This document shows positions 33,995-41,971 of a stretch of DNA of 64,000 bases, piece by piece. The translations under genes and the position numbers were made by a program. Position 1 is the first letter of the stretch. The number at the start of each line of letters is the position of its first letter. The stretch comes from an uncultured Acidocella sp. (GTDB lineage: Bacteria; Pseudomonadota; Alphaproteobacteria; Acetobacterales; Acetobacteraceae), in the NCBI RefSeq assembly GCF_946222605.1, contig NZ_CAMIIE010000015.1:5494-69493 (forward strand), in the 5' to 3' direction. The notes beneath the pieces are model-generated. The model saw only the letters and a list, made by a program, of their open reading frames with translations, was not told the origin of the DNA and did not search any database.

Positions 33995-36780
33995 CCGGCT
34001 ATAGATTGGCGCAAGGCGGGCTGGTGGACCGCGCCAGCACAGTGAATTTCCGTTTCGATGGCAAATCCTATACGGGCTTTGCCGGCGATACGCTGGCCGC
34101 GGCGCTGCTGGCATCGGGGGTGAAACTCGTTGGCCGTTCCTTCAAATATCATCGCCCGCGCGGCGTGTTCAGCTCCGGCTCCGAGGAGCCGAACGCGCTG
34201 GTGGAGCTGCGCGCCGGCGCCTGGCGCGAGCCCAATAGCCGCGCCACCATGGCGGAGATTTTCGAGGGGCTCGAAGCCGCCAGCCAGAATCGCGGCCCCT
34301 CGCTGAAATATGATCCGCTGGCGGTGAATAACCTGCTCTCGCCCTTGCTCTCTGCGGGATTCTACTACAAGACCTTCATGTGGCCGGCGAGCTTCTGGGA
34401 GACATTCTACGAGCCGATGATCCGCCGCGCGGCGGGGCTGGGCCGCAATGCCGGCCTGCCGGACCCGGATATTTACGAAAAGACCACGGAATTTTGCGAT
34501 GTGCTGGTGATCGGCGCCGGGGCGGACGGCGTTGCCGCCGCGGCTGAGGCCGCAGCCACCGGCCAGCGCGTGCTGCTATGCGATGAGAATGCCCCGCTGG
34601 CGCCTTTGGATGTGCCGGCCGGGGTGGAATTCCTCTCCCGCACCAGCGTCGTCGGCGTCTATGATGGCGGCACCTACGCGGCGTTGCAGCGCCTCACCGA
34701 CCATCTGCCATCCTCCAGCGCCCCGCGTCAGCGCCTGGTGCGCATCATCGCCGGGCGCAGCGTGCTCGCCACCGGCGCGCTGGAGCGGCCGATCGCTTTT
34801 GGCCATAACGACCTTCCCGGCGTGATGCTGAGCCGCGCGGTGGGGGATTATGTCACCCGCTATGGCGTCGCCCCTGGCCGCAATATCCTGCTCTATCTCA
34901 ATAATGACGACGCTGCCGGGCTGATCCCGGTTCTGCATCAGGCCGGGGTGAACATTGCCGGCGTGGTGGATGCGCGCCCCGCCAGCTCCGATTTCGTGCA
35001 TCAGGCTGCCCGTGCCGCCAATGCGCCGATCTATGCGGGGGCGGCGATCATTCGCGCCACCGGCTGGCAGGGTGTAACCGGTGCCAAAATCCGCCTCGCC
35101 AAAGGCGGAGATCTGGCGCTGCCTTGCGACATCATCGCCGTCTCCGGCGGCTTCAACCCCAATCTGGCGCTCACCTCGCATTTCGACGGTAAGCCGGTCT
35201 GGGATCAGGCCATCGCCGCCTTCGTGCCGGGCAGCCTGCCGCCTTGCATGAGCGTCGTCGGCAAGGCGGCGGGGCAGGGGCTCAACGCCAATATCCAGCC
35301 GGTGTTTCATTCCGGCTTCCACCCCGGCAAATCCTTCCTGGATCTGCAGAACGACGTGACGGTGAAGGATGTGAAGCTGGCCGAGCAGGAAGGCTTCGCC
35401 GCCGTCGAGCATGTGAAGCGCTACACCACGCTGGGCATGGCCACCGACCAGGGCAAGACCAGCAATGTGAACGCCATCGGCGTGCTGGCGCAAAGTTTGG
35501 GGCGCGGCATTGGCGAGACGGGGACCACGCGCTTTCGCCCGCCTTACGTGCCGGTGGCCATCGGCGCGCTGGCTGGCGCGCATACGGGCAGGCATTTCAA
35601 GCCGACGCGCCTCACCCCCACCCATGAATGGGCGGCCGGGCTGGGGGCGGCCTTCGTGGAAACCGGCCTCTGGCTGCGCGCGCAATATTTCCCGAAACCG
35701 GGCGAGGATTGGCTGGCCGCCGCCCAGCGCGAGGTGAATAGCGTGCGCAACGCTGTTGGCCTCTGCGATGTCACCACCTTGGGCAAGATCGACATTCAAG
35801 GCCCGGACGCCGCCATTTTCCTGGAGCGCGTCTATACCAATGGCTGGGCCAATCTGCCCATCGGCAAGGTGCGCTACGGGCTGATGCTGCGCGAGGATGG
35901 CTTGGTGATGGATGACGGCACCACCGCGCGCCTCGGCGAGACGCATTTCGTGATGACCACCACCACCGCCAACGCGGCGCGGGTGATGCAGCATCTGGAA
36001 TTCTGCGCCCAGGTGATCTGGAAGGAGCTGGATGTTTCGCTGATCTCGGTCACCGACCAATGGGGGCAGATCGCGCTCGCCGGCCCGAAATCCGCCGCGA
36101 CGCTGGAGAAGATCGTCGACGCGCCCTATGATCTTTCGGATCAGGCCTTCCCCTACATGGCCTGCATGGAACTCACCGTGTGCGGCGGCGTGCCGGCGCG
36201 GCTGTTTCGCATCTCCTTCTCCGGCGAGCGCGCCTATGAGCTGGCGGTGCCCTCCCGCCAGGCCGATGCGCTGGCCAGGGCGCTGATGCAGGCGGGCGAG
36301 GAATTCGGCATCGCCCCCTACGGCACCGAGGCTTTGGGCATCATGCGCATCGAAAAGGGCCACCCGGCCGGGCCGGAGCTGAACGGCCAGACCAGCGCGC
36401 ATGATCTGGGCATGGGCAAGCTGCTTTCGAAAAAGAAAGAGTTCATCGGCCGGGCCATGGCCGCCCGCCCGGCTTTAACCGACCCCTCCAGGCAGACGCT
36501 GGTCGGGCTGCGCCCGGTCAACCCGCTTGACATCATCCGCGCCGGCAGCCATCTGCTGCCCGTCGGCGCGCCGGCCGTGGCGGCGAGCGATCAGGGCCAT
36601 GTCACCTCCGCCGCGCGCAGCCCGACACTCGGCTCCATCGCCCTGGCCCTGCTGGAAAACGGCCCGGCCCGGCATGGCGAGACCATCCGCGTCTATGATC
36701 CGCTGCGCGGCGGGGATTTCACCGCCATCGTCACCCCTCCTGTGCATTACGACCCGGAAGGCCTCCGTTTGCATGCTTGA
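33991..36780 (+). CDS. soxA: Sarcosine oxidase alpha subunit
   Basis: A 929-residue subunit, somewhat shorter than many (960-1000). Order: 2Fe-2S-like N-terminal domain ('FRFDGKSYTGFAGDTLAAALLASG', 'GRSFKYHRPRGVF'), NAD-binding region with VLVIGAGADGVAAA (residues about 170-183), and C-terminal aminomethyltransferase-like THF domain ('RNAVGLCDVTTLGKIDIQG', 'MRIEKGHPAGPEL'). The last domain passes the methyl carbon to tetrahydrofolate as 5,10-methylene-THF. Overlaps soxG by 8 bases. Confidence 0.95.
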   Translation: MTGYRLAQGGLVDRASTVNFRFDGKSYTGFAGDTLAAALLASGVKLVGRSFKYHRPRGVFSSGSEEPNALVELRAGAWREPNSRATMAEIFEGLEAASQNRGPSLKYDPLAVNNLLSPLLSAGFYYKTFMWPASFWETFYEPMIRRAAGLGRNAGLPDPDIYEKTTEFCDVLVIGAGADGVAAAAEAAATGQRVLLCDENAPLAPLDVPAGVEFLSRTSVVGVYDGGTYAALQRLTDHLPSSSAPRQRLVRIIAGRSVLATGALERPIAFGHNDLPGVMLSRAVGDYVTRYGVAPGRNILLYLNNDDAAGLIPVLHQAGVNIAGVVDARPASSDFVHQAARAANAPIYAGAAIIRATGWQGVTGAKIRLAKGGDLALPCDIIAVSGGFNPNLALTSHFDGKPVWDQAIAAFVPGSLPPCMSVVGKAAGQGLNANIQPVFHSGFHPGKSFLDLQNDVTVKDVKLAEQEGFAAVEHVKRYTTLGMATDQGKTSNVNAIGVLAQSLGRGIGETGTTRFRPPYVPVAIGALAGAHTGRHFKPTRLTPTHEWAAGLGAAFVETGLWLRAQYFPKPGEDWLAAAQREVNSVRNAVGLCDVTTLGKIDIQGPDAAIFLERVYTNGWANLPIGKVRYGLMLREDGLVMDDGTTARLGETHFVMTTTTANAARVMQHLEFCAQVIWKELDVSLISVTDQWGQIALAGPKSAATLEKIVDAPYDLSDQAFPYMACMELTVCGGVPARLFRISFSGERAYELAVPSRQADALARALMQAGEEFGIAPYGTEALGIMRIEKGHPAGPELNGQTSAHDLGMGKLLSKKKEFIGRAMAARPALTDPSRQTLVGLRPVNPLDIIRAGSHLLPVGAPAVAASDQGHVTSAARSPTLGSIALALLENGPARHGETIRVYDPLRGGDFTAIVTPPVHYDPEGLRLHA

Positions 36781-37264
36781 CGCGCTCGACCCGGCCTTGC
36801 CGGCGCACCCTTTCATCGCTTTGGCCCCGCACCGGCGGGTGCGCAGCCTGGCCGCCTTCAAATCCGGCCCGGCGGCGCTGGAAGCTTCCTTGGGGCTGAG
36901 CCTGCCGGCCACGCCCAAGCGGCTCTCGCATCAGGGCGCGGACATCCTCTGGAATGGCCCCGGCCAATGGCTGGTGCTGGGCGAGCTGGACCTCCCCGTG
37001 GGCCTCGCCGCCGTCACCGAGCAATCGGACGGGCTCTGCCTGCTCAGCCTCTCCGGCCCGCACCAGGTTGAGATTCTGAAAAAGCTCCTGCCCATCGACA
37101 TTGCCCGCTTCGCCCCGGACGAGGTGGCGATCACCCTGGCCGGCCATATCGGCGTGCGGGTCTGGCGGGAGGGGGAGTGTTTGATCCTGGCCTGTTTCCG
37201 TTCCTTCGCCGGGGCGCTACACCATGCCCTCATGCAAGCGGCAGAGCATTCGGGGCGAGGTTGA
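36773..37264 (+). CDS. soxG: Sarcosine oxidase gamma subunit
   Basis: A 163-residue subunit with 'LSHQGADILWNGPGQWLVL' and 'SLSGPHQVEILKKLLPID', the conserved SoxG pattern. ATG at 36773 lies inside the soxA end (ATGCTTGA). Confidence 0.92.
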   Translation: MLDALDPALPAHPFIALAPHRRVRSLAAFKSGPAALEASLGLSLPATPKRLSHQGADILWNGPGQWLVLGELDLPVGLAAVTEQSDGLCLLSLSGPHQVEILKKLLPIDIARFAPDEVAITLAGHIGVRVWREGECLILACFRSFAGALHHALMQAAEHSGRG

Positions 37265-37317
37265 GGGCAGCGCGGCGCGCGCCTCCATCGCCTCTCCCCC
37301 TCATTCAGGAACCCAAA

Positions 37318-38178
37318 ATGTCCAAATCACAGTTCGTGCTGACCCTCTCTTGCGTCAATCGCCCGGGGATCGTCGCCGCCGTTTCCACCTATCTGTTCGA
37401 AAAGGGCGCGGATATCCGCGAGGCCCAGCAATTCGACGATGTCGAGACCGGCAAATTCTTCGCCCGCATCGCCTTCACCCTGGTGGACGGGGCGGAGAGT
37501 CTGCCGCTGCGCGAGGGGTTCGGTGCGGTGGCCGAGAGCTTCAAGATGGCCTGGCGCTTCTCCGACCATTCCACCCCGCGCAAAGTGCTGCTGATGGTCT
37601 CGAAATTCGACCATTGCCTGGAGGATCTGCTCTATCGCTGGCGCATCGGCGAGATGGAGATGCAGCCGGTCGGCATCATCTCCAACCATCCGCGCGAGGC
37701 CTATAATGGGCTGGATTTCGGCGGCATTCCCTTCCATCATCTGCCGATCACCAAGGAGACCAAGATGGAGCAGGAAGGGCAGATCTGGTCCATCGTCAAA
37801 GAGAGCGGCGCGGAGCTGGTGGTGCTGGCGCGCTATATGCAAATCCTCTCGGACGCGCTGGCGCAGAAGCTCTCCGGGCGCTGCATCAATATCCACCATT
37901 CCTTCCTGCCCGGCTTCAAGGGGGCGAAGCCCTACCACCAGGCGCATAAGCGCGGCGTCAAGCTGATCGGCGCCACCGCGCATTACGTGACCGCCGACCT
38001 GGATGAAGGCCCGATCATCGAGCAGGATGTGGAGCGCATCTCCCATGCCGACACGCCGGATGATCTGGTCCGCAAGGGGCGCGACATCGAGCGCCGGGTG
38101 CTGGCCCGCGCCGTGCGTTACCATCTGCAGGACCGGGTGATCCTGAATGGCAGTAAGACGGTGGTGTTCGGGAGCTGA
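37318..38178 (+). CDS. purU: Formyltetrahydrofolate deformylase
   Basis: A 286-residue protein with an N-terminal ACT domain ('VLTLSCVNRPGIVAAVSTYL') and a formyltransferase domain with NIHHSFLPGFKGAKPYHQA (catalytic His) and 'ADLDEGPIIEQDV' (catalytic Asp). Hydrolyses 10-formyl-THF to formate and THF. Placed 53 bp after soxG, it returns THF for sarcosine oxidase. Confidence 0.96.
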   Translation: MSKSQFVLTLSCVNRPGIVAAVSTYLFEKGADIREAQQFDDVETGKFFARIAFTLVDGAESLPLREGFGAVAESFKMAWRFSDHSTPRKVLLMVSKFDHCLEDLLYRWRIGEMEMQPVGIISNHPREAYNGLDFGGIPFHHLPITKETKMEQEGQIWSIVKESGAELVVLARYMQILSDALAQKLSGRCINIHHSFLPGFKGAKPYHQAHKRGVKLIGATAHYVTADLDEGPIIEQDVERISHADTPDDLVRKGRDIERRVLARAVRYHLQDRVILNGSKTVVFGS

Positions 38179-38256
38179 GCGCCCTGGCTTGGCGGTGGGC
38201 GCGCGTTTCCGATAGAAGGGCGCCCAGCACCGCCCCAACCCGAGAGGACAGGTAAA

Positions 38257-39114
38257 TTGGCTGAGATCATCGACGGTAAGGCCTTCGCGGCCAATTTGCG
38301 CGCCCAGATCGCGGCGGAGGTCGCCACCCTGCCTTACAAGCCCGGCCTCGCCGTGGTGCTGGTGGGGGAGGACCCGGCCTCGAAAGTCTATGTCGCCAAC
38401 AAGGCGAAACAGACGGTGGAGGTCGGCATGGCGTCCTTCGAGCATAAGCTGCCGGCCGACACCGCCCAGGCGGAGCTGCTGGCGCTGGTGCAAAAGCTGA
38501 ATGACGACCCGAAGGTGCATGGCATTCTGGTGCAGCTGCCGCTGCCCAAGCATCTGAACGCCGATGAGGTGGTGGCCGCGATCTCTCCGGAGAAGGATGT
38601 GGACGGGTTGACGGTGGTGAATGCCGGGCGCCTCGCCGCGGGGCTGCCCGGGCTGGTGCCCTGCACGCCGCTCGGCTGTATCCTGCTGCTGGAAGACAGG
38701 ATTGAGGACATGACCGGGCTGCACGCGGTGGTGATCGGCCGCTCCAACCTGGTCGGCAAGCCGATCGCGCAATTGCTGCTGCAGAAGAACTGCACCGTGA
38801 CCATGGCGCATTCCAAGACCAAGGATCTGCCGGGGCTGTGCCGCACCGCCGATATTCTGGTGGCGGCGGTGGGCCGGCCGGAGATGGTGAAGGGCGACTG
38901 GATCAAGCCCGGTGCGGTCGTCATCGATGTCGGCATCAACCGCGTTCCGGCTGCGGCGGAGGGTAAGACCAAGCTGGTCGGCGATGTGGAGTTCGGCTGG
39001 GCGGATAAGGTGGCGGGGATGATCACCCCGGTGCCGGGTGGGGTCGGGCCGATGACCATCGCCTGCCTGCTGCGCAACACGCTGACAGCGGCGAAGCGGC
39101 TGGAAAAAATATAA
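38257..39114 (+). CDS. folD: FolD methylene-THF dehydrogenase/cyclohydrolase
   Basis: A 285-residue protein starting from TTG 38257, with AGAGGA upstream. Active-site 'SKVYVANKAKQTVEVGM' (Tyr, Lys), 'GILVQLPLPKHLN', 'VIGRSNLVGKPIAQLL' (NADP motif) and the C-terminal 'TPVPGGVGPMTIACLLRNT'. Converts 5,10-methylene-THF to 10-formyl-THF, linking sarcosine oxidation to PurU. Confidence 0.97.
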   Translation: MAEIIDGKAFAANLRAQIAAEVATLPYKPGLAVVLVGEDPASKVYVANKAKQTVEVGMASFEHKLPADTAQAELLALVQKLNDDPKVHGILVQLPLPKHLNADEVVAAISPEKDVDGLTVVNAGRLAAGLPGLVPCTPLGCILLLEDRIEDMTGLHAVVIGRSNLVGKPIAQLLLQKNCTVTMAHSKTKDLPGLCRTADILVAAVGRPEMVKGDWIKPGAVVIDVGINRVPAAAEGKTKLVGDVEFGWADKVAGMITPVPGGVGPMTIACLLRNTLTAAKRLEKI

Positions 39115-39126
39115 AAGCTTTTTGCT

Positions 39127-39215
39127 GCCGCTATTTTGCATAAAAGCGGCGAAAGACGTGGGGGCTTTTTGCAAAAAGCCCCCACACCCCCAAAAACTTT
39201 TGCGACTTCACGCGG
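39127..39215 (+). repeat. Intergenic repeat family 2, site 2, with strong hairpin
   Basis: GCCGCT/AGCGGC hairpin (39127-39150), then a 28-bp perfect palindrome GTGGGGGCTTTTTG / CAAAAAGCCCCCAC (39158-39185), then CAAAAACTTTTGCGACTTC. It lies just after folD and probably ends the sox-folD transcript. Confidence 0.7.
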
Positions 39216-39319
39216 GCGCTTTACGGCAGGGAGCAAACCGGCTCTGCTTGCGCGGCCTGAAGCTTCTGGCCTTTTTCGCCCGGTCCCCCTAAGACAAACA
39301 GGTGCAGGAGGGGGAGAAG

Positions 39320-40033
39320 ATGCGAAGCCAGGCCAAGCCCAGCGCCCGAAAGGCCCAGATCATCAAGGCTCCCCTGCCGGAGGCACTTGAGCAGGCCGGT
39401 CTGCCGGCCGAGATCGCCGAGCCTTACAGCACCGGCAGCAACGCCGCCGCGGTTTCGGATCTGACGCTGGAACAGGCGATCGGCGTGCAGGTGCGTCAAC
39501 TGCGCCGGCGTGTGGGCATCACTGTTTCGGAACTCGCCGCCGCCGCCAATCTTTCCGGCGGCATGCTCTCGAAAATCGAAAACGGACAGATTTCCCCCTC
39601 GCTCGCCTCGCTGCAATCGCTGGCGCTGGCGCTCAACGTGCCGATCACCACCTTCTTCTCCACCTTCGAGGAAAAGCGGGACTGCTCCTTTGTGAAAGCC
39701 GGCACCGGCGTGGTGATCGAGCGGCGCGGCTCCAAGGCCGGGCATCAATACGCGCTGCTCGGCCACGCGCTGGGCGGCAATGTGGTGGTCGAGCCCTATC
39801 TGATCACGCTGAGCGGCGATGCCGCCCCTTATCCCGCCTTCCAGCATGAGGGCACGGAATTCATCTATATGCTCACCGGCGAGGTGCTGTATCGCCATGG
39901 CGATCAATCCTACCACCTCACCCCTGGCGACGCGCTGCTGTTCGACAGCGCCGCCCCGCACGGGCCGGAAAAACTGCTGGTAAAGCCGATGACCTATCTC
40001 TCCATCATCACCTACGCGCGCGAGCCGGCCTGA
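39320..40033 (+). CDS. XRE-cupin transcriptional regulator
   Basis: 237 residues from ATG 39320 (AGGAGG 8 bases upstream; a GTG at 39302 overlaps that site). HTH at about residues 50-105 ('GVQVRQLRRRVGITVSELAAAANLSGGMLSKIENGQISPS') and a cupin at 150-230 ('HEGTEFIYMLTGEV', 'LTPGDALLFDSAAPHGPE'). The small-molecule signal is unknown; regulators of this type often control nearby catabolic genes, so sox or tenA are candidates. Three bp before tenA. Confidence 0.9.
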   Translation: MRSQAKPSARKAQIIKAPLPEALEQAGLPAEIAEPYSTGSNAAAVSDLTLEQAIGVQVRQLRRRVGITVSELAAAANLSGGMLSKIENGQISPSLASLQSLALALNVPITTFFSTFEEKRDCSFVKAGTGVVIERRGSKAGHQYALLGHALGGNVVVEPYLITLSGDAAPYPAFQHEGTEFIYMLTGEVLYRHGDQSYHLTPGDALLFDSAAPHGPEKLLVKPMTYLSIITYAREPA

Positions 40034-40035
40034 AC

Positions 40036-40695
40036 ATGGCGCGGCTGTTCGCACAATGGCGCGACGGGGCAGGCGCCGCCTGGGGCGATTATGTGCGCCA
40101 TCCTTTCGTGCAGGCGCTGGCCGAGGGCAGGCTGAAACCCGAGGCCTTCCGGAATTTCCTGATCCAGGATTATCTCTTCCTGATCCAATATGGCCGGGCC
40201 TACGCGCTGCTGGCGGCGAAGCTGGAGGCGCTGGAGGATATCAAGGCGGCACTCGCCACCGCCCAGGCGCTGATCGAAACCGAAATGCCCCTGCATGTGA
40301 AATATTGCGAAGGCTGGGGGATTACGGAGGCGCAGATGCGCGCCGCCGAACCGTCCTTGGAGATGCTGGCCTATACGCGTTATGTGCTGGAGGTGGGCTA
40401 TAGCGGCGACGCGCTGGCGTTGCTGGCGGCGCTTGCCCCCTGTATCGCCGGCTATGCCGAGGTGGGGGCTTACGCAGCGGCGCGGGCGGGGGCGGATAAT
40501 CTTTATCGGCCCTGGATCGAGACCTATACCGGCGCGGACTATCTCGAAGTGGTGGCGTCATCCTTGGCGATGATCGACCGGGTGGGCGCTGCCTGCGGGG
40601 CGGCCGGACGGGCGGCGGAGTTGCAGGGCATTTTCACCCAGGCGACGAAGCTGGAAGCGGCGTTCTGGAATACCGGCTGGATATCGCAGATTTAA
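40036..40695 (+). CDS. tenA: TenA-family thiaminase II / aminopyrimidine hydrolase
   Basis: A 219-residue helical protein. 'FRNFLIQDYLFLIQYGRAYALL' and ALAPC (Cys136, the TenA nucleophile) followed by 'GYAEVG' match. Salvages the pyrimidine part of thiamine from degraded thiamine. Follows an XRE-cupin gene, an arrangement seen for TenA homologues without other thiamine genes. Confidence 0.88.
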   Translation: MARLFAQWRDGAGAAWGDYVRHPFVQALAEGRLKPEAFRNFLIQDYLFLIQYGRAYALLAAKLEALEDIKAALATAQALIETEMPLHVKYCEGWGITEAQMRAAEPSLEMLAYTRYVLEVGYSGDALALLAALAPCIAGYAEVGAYAAARAGADNLYRPWIETYTGADYLEVVASSLAMIDRVGAACGAAGRAAELQGIFTQATKLEAAFWNTGWISQI

Positions 40696-40714
40696 AAGCC
40701 AAAAGTTTTTTGGT

Positions 40715-40738
40715 GCCGCTTTTTTTTAAAAAAGCGGC
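40715..40738 (-). repeat. Intergenic repeat family 2, site 3
   Basis: GCCGCTTTTTT/AAAAAAGCGGC hairpin, flanked on the left by AAAAGTTTTTTGGT, the reverse complement of the CCAAAAAACTTTT flank at 22771. Confidence 0.65.
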
Positions 40739-40745
40739 AAAAACC

Positions 40746-40782
40746 TTTGGGGCGGTGGCAATAGCGTTGCCACCGCCCCAAA
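40746..40782. terminator. Strong hairpin between tenA and mbfA
   Basis: 16-bp perfect stem TTTGGGGCGGTGGCAA / TTGCCACCGCCCCAAA with a TAGCG loop. It lies between convergent genes. No U tract on either side close enough for a textbook terminator, but position and stability suggest it. Confidence 0.6.
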
Positions 40783-40827
40783 CGTTCATGGGAATTTTTT
40801 GAAAAAACTCCGCCCACCCCAAAACAT

Positions 40828-41784
40828 TTACCCCGCGCCAATCAGCACGCCGGTCGCAAACACCAGCACGCCCCCCAACGCCACTTGCAGCGTCGCGCGG
40901 ATCGGCGAGGTCTCCATGAAGCGCCAGCGGATCCAGGAGATCGCCGCCAGTTCCACCGCCACCACGATGATCGCCACGATCAGCGCCAGATGCAGGTTCG
41001 GGATCAAGAAGGGCAGCGTATGGCCCAGCCCGCCCAGCGTCGTCATCAGGCCGGTGACGATGCCGCGCACATAGGGCGTGCCGCGCCCGGTCAGCGAGCC
41101 GTCATCCGAGAGCGCCTCGGCGAAGCCCATCGAGATGCCCGCCCCCAGCGAGGCCGCCGCGCCGACCAGAAAGGCCGAGAACGGATTATGCGTCGAGAAC
41201 GCCGCGGCGAAAATCGGCGCCAGGGTGGAAACCGAGCCATCCATCAGCCCGACCAGCCCGGGCTGCACATATTGCAGCATGAATTGCTGCTTCGCCTCCT
41301 CATCCTCGCTCTTGCGGGCATCGGCGGTGAGGTTCTGGGCGGACAGCTCGTCGGCGCGGTGCTCGTGCTCGGCTTCCGCATCGGCCAGGTCGCCCAGCAG
41401 CTTGCGGATCGACACATCGCTCGTGCGCGCCGCGGCGTTGCGGTAGAAGCGCTGCGCCTCGTGCTCCATGCCCTCGGCCAGCTTGCGCACATCATTGATG
41501 TTCGGCTTCGGAAACTGCCAGATCGAGGGGCGGCTCAAGAAGCCGCGCACATCCTGGCGGCGGATCAGCGGGATATGTTCGCCGAATTTTTCCTGGAACA
41601 GATCCAGCAGCATGCGCCGATGCTCGCTCTCCTCCGCCGCCATCTCCTTGAAGATGTTGGCGGTGCCGGGAAAATCCTCCCGCATGCGCTCGGCGATATC
41701 CAGATAGATGCGCCCATCCTCTTCTTCATTGCTGATCGCCAGCGCGAGGATCTCGCGCTCCGAGAGCTGGGAAAATTCACGCAT
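40828..41784 (-). CDS. mbfA: MbfA, membrane-bound ferritin / VIT1-type iron exporter
   Basis: A 318-residue protein. Residues 1-165 are a rubrerythrin-like ferritin domain with the di-iron ligands in 'EEEDGRIY', 'EESEHRRML', 'EHEAQRFY' and 'AEAEHEHRA'. Residues 175-318 are a VIT1/CCC1 domain ('LVGLMDGSVSTLAPIFAAAF', 'GISMGFAEALSDDGS'). MbfA exports iron under iron surplus or acid and peroxide stress in alphaproteobacteria and is normally Irr-controlled; no clear ICE box was seen in the 187 bp upstream. Confidence 0.93.
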   Translation of the reverse strand: MREFSQLSEREILALAISNEEEDGRIYLDIAERMREDFPGTANIFKEMAAEESEHRRMLLDLFQEKFGEHIPLIRRQDVRGFLSRPSIWQFPKPNINDVRKLAEGMEHEAQRFYRNAAARTSDVSIRKLLGDLADAEAEHEHRADELSAQNLTADARKSEDEEAKQQFMLQYVQPGLVGLMDGSVSTLAPIFAAAFSTHNPFSAFLVGAAASLGAGISMGFAEALSDDGSLTGRGTPYVRGIVTGLMTTLGGLGHTLPFLIPNLHLALIVAIIVVAVELAAISWIRWRFMETSPIRATLQVALGGVLVFATGVLIGAG

Positions 41785-41971
41785 TGCAACACTCCGTTTA
41801 GCAACCGCTCATCTGACGCGCAGGGCGCCGCGCGTCAAGAAATTTATCACATTTGAGAATGAATGGCTGTTGCATAGGTCGTTGAAAAGACAGTTTTTTT
41901 ACAGTCCGGCTCAGCGTTGCGGCAGGGTGGAAAGCCTGTAAAATGAAGGGGCAAGGAACAGCTTTGAGGCG

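Noticed and set aside
37327..39174. 615-codon minus-strand open frame.
   Set aside because: Antisense to purU and folD, which have full catalytic motifs; composition is shadow-like.
41785..41971. Irr ICE box or Fur box for mbfA.
   Set aside because: Only a loose TTTGAGAATGAAT resemblance was seen; not enough symmetry to call.
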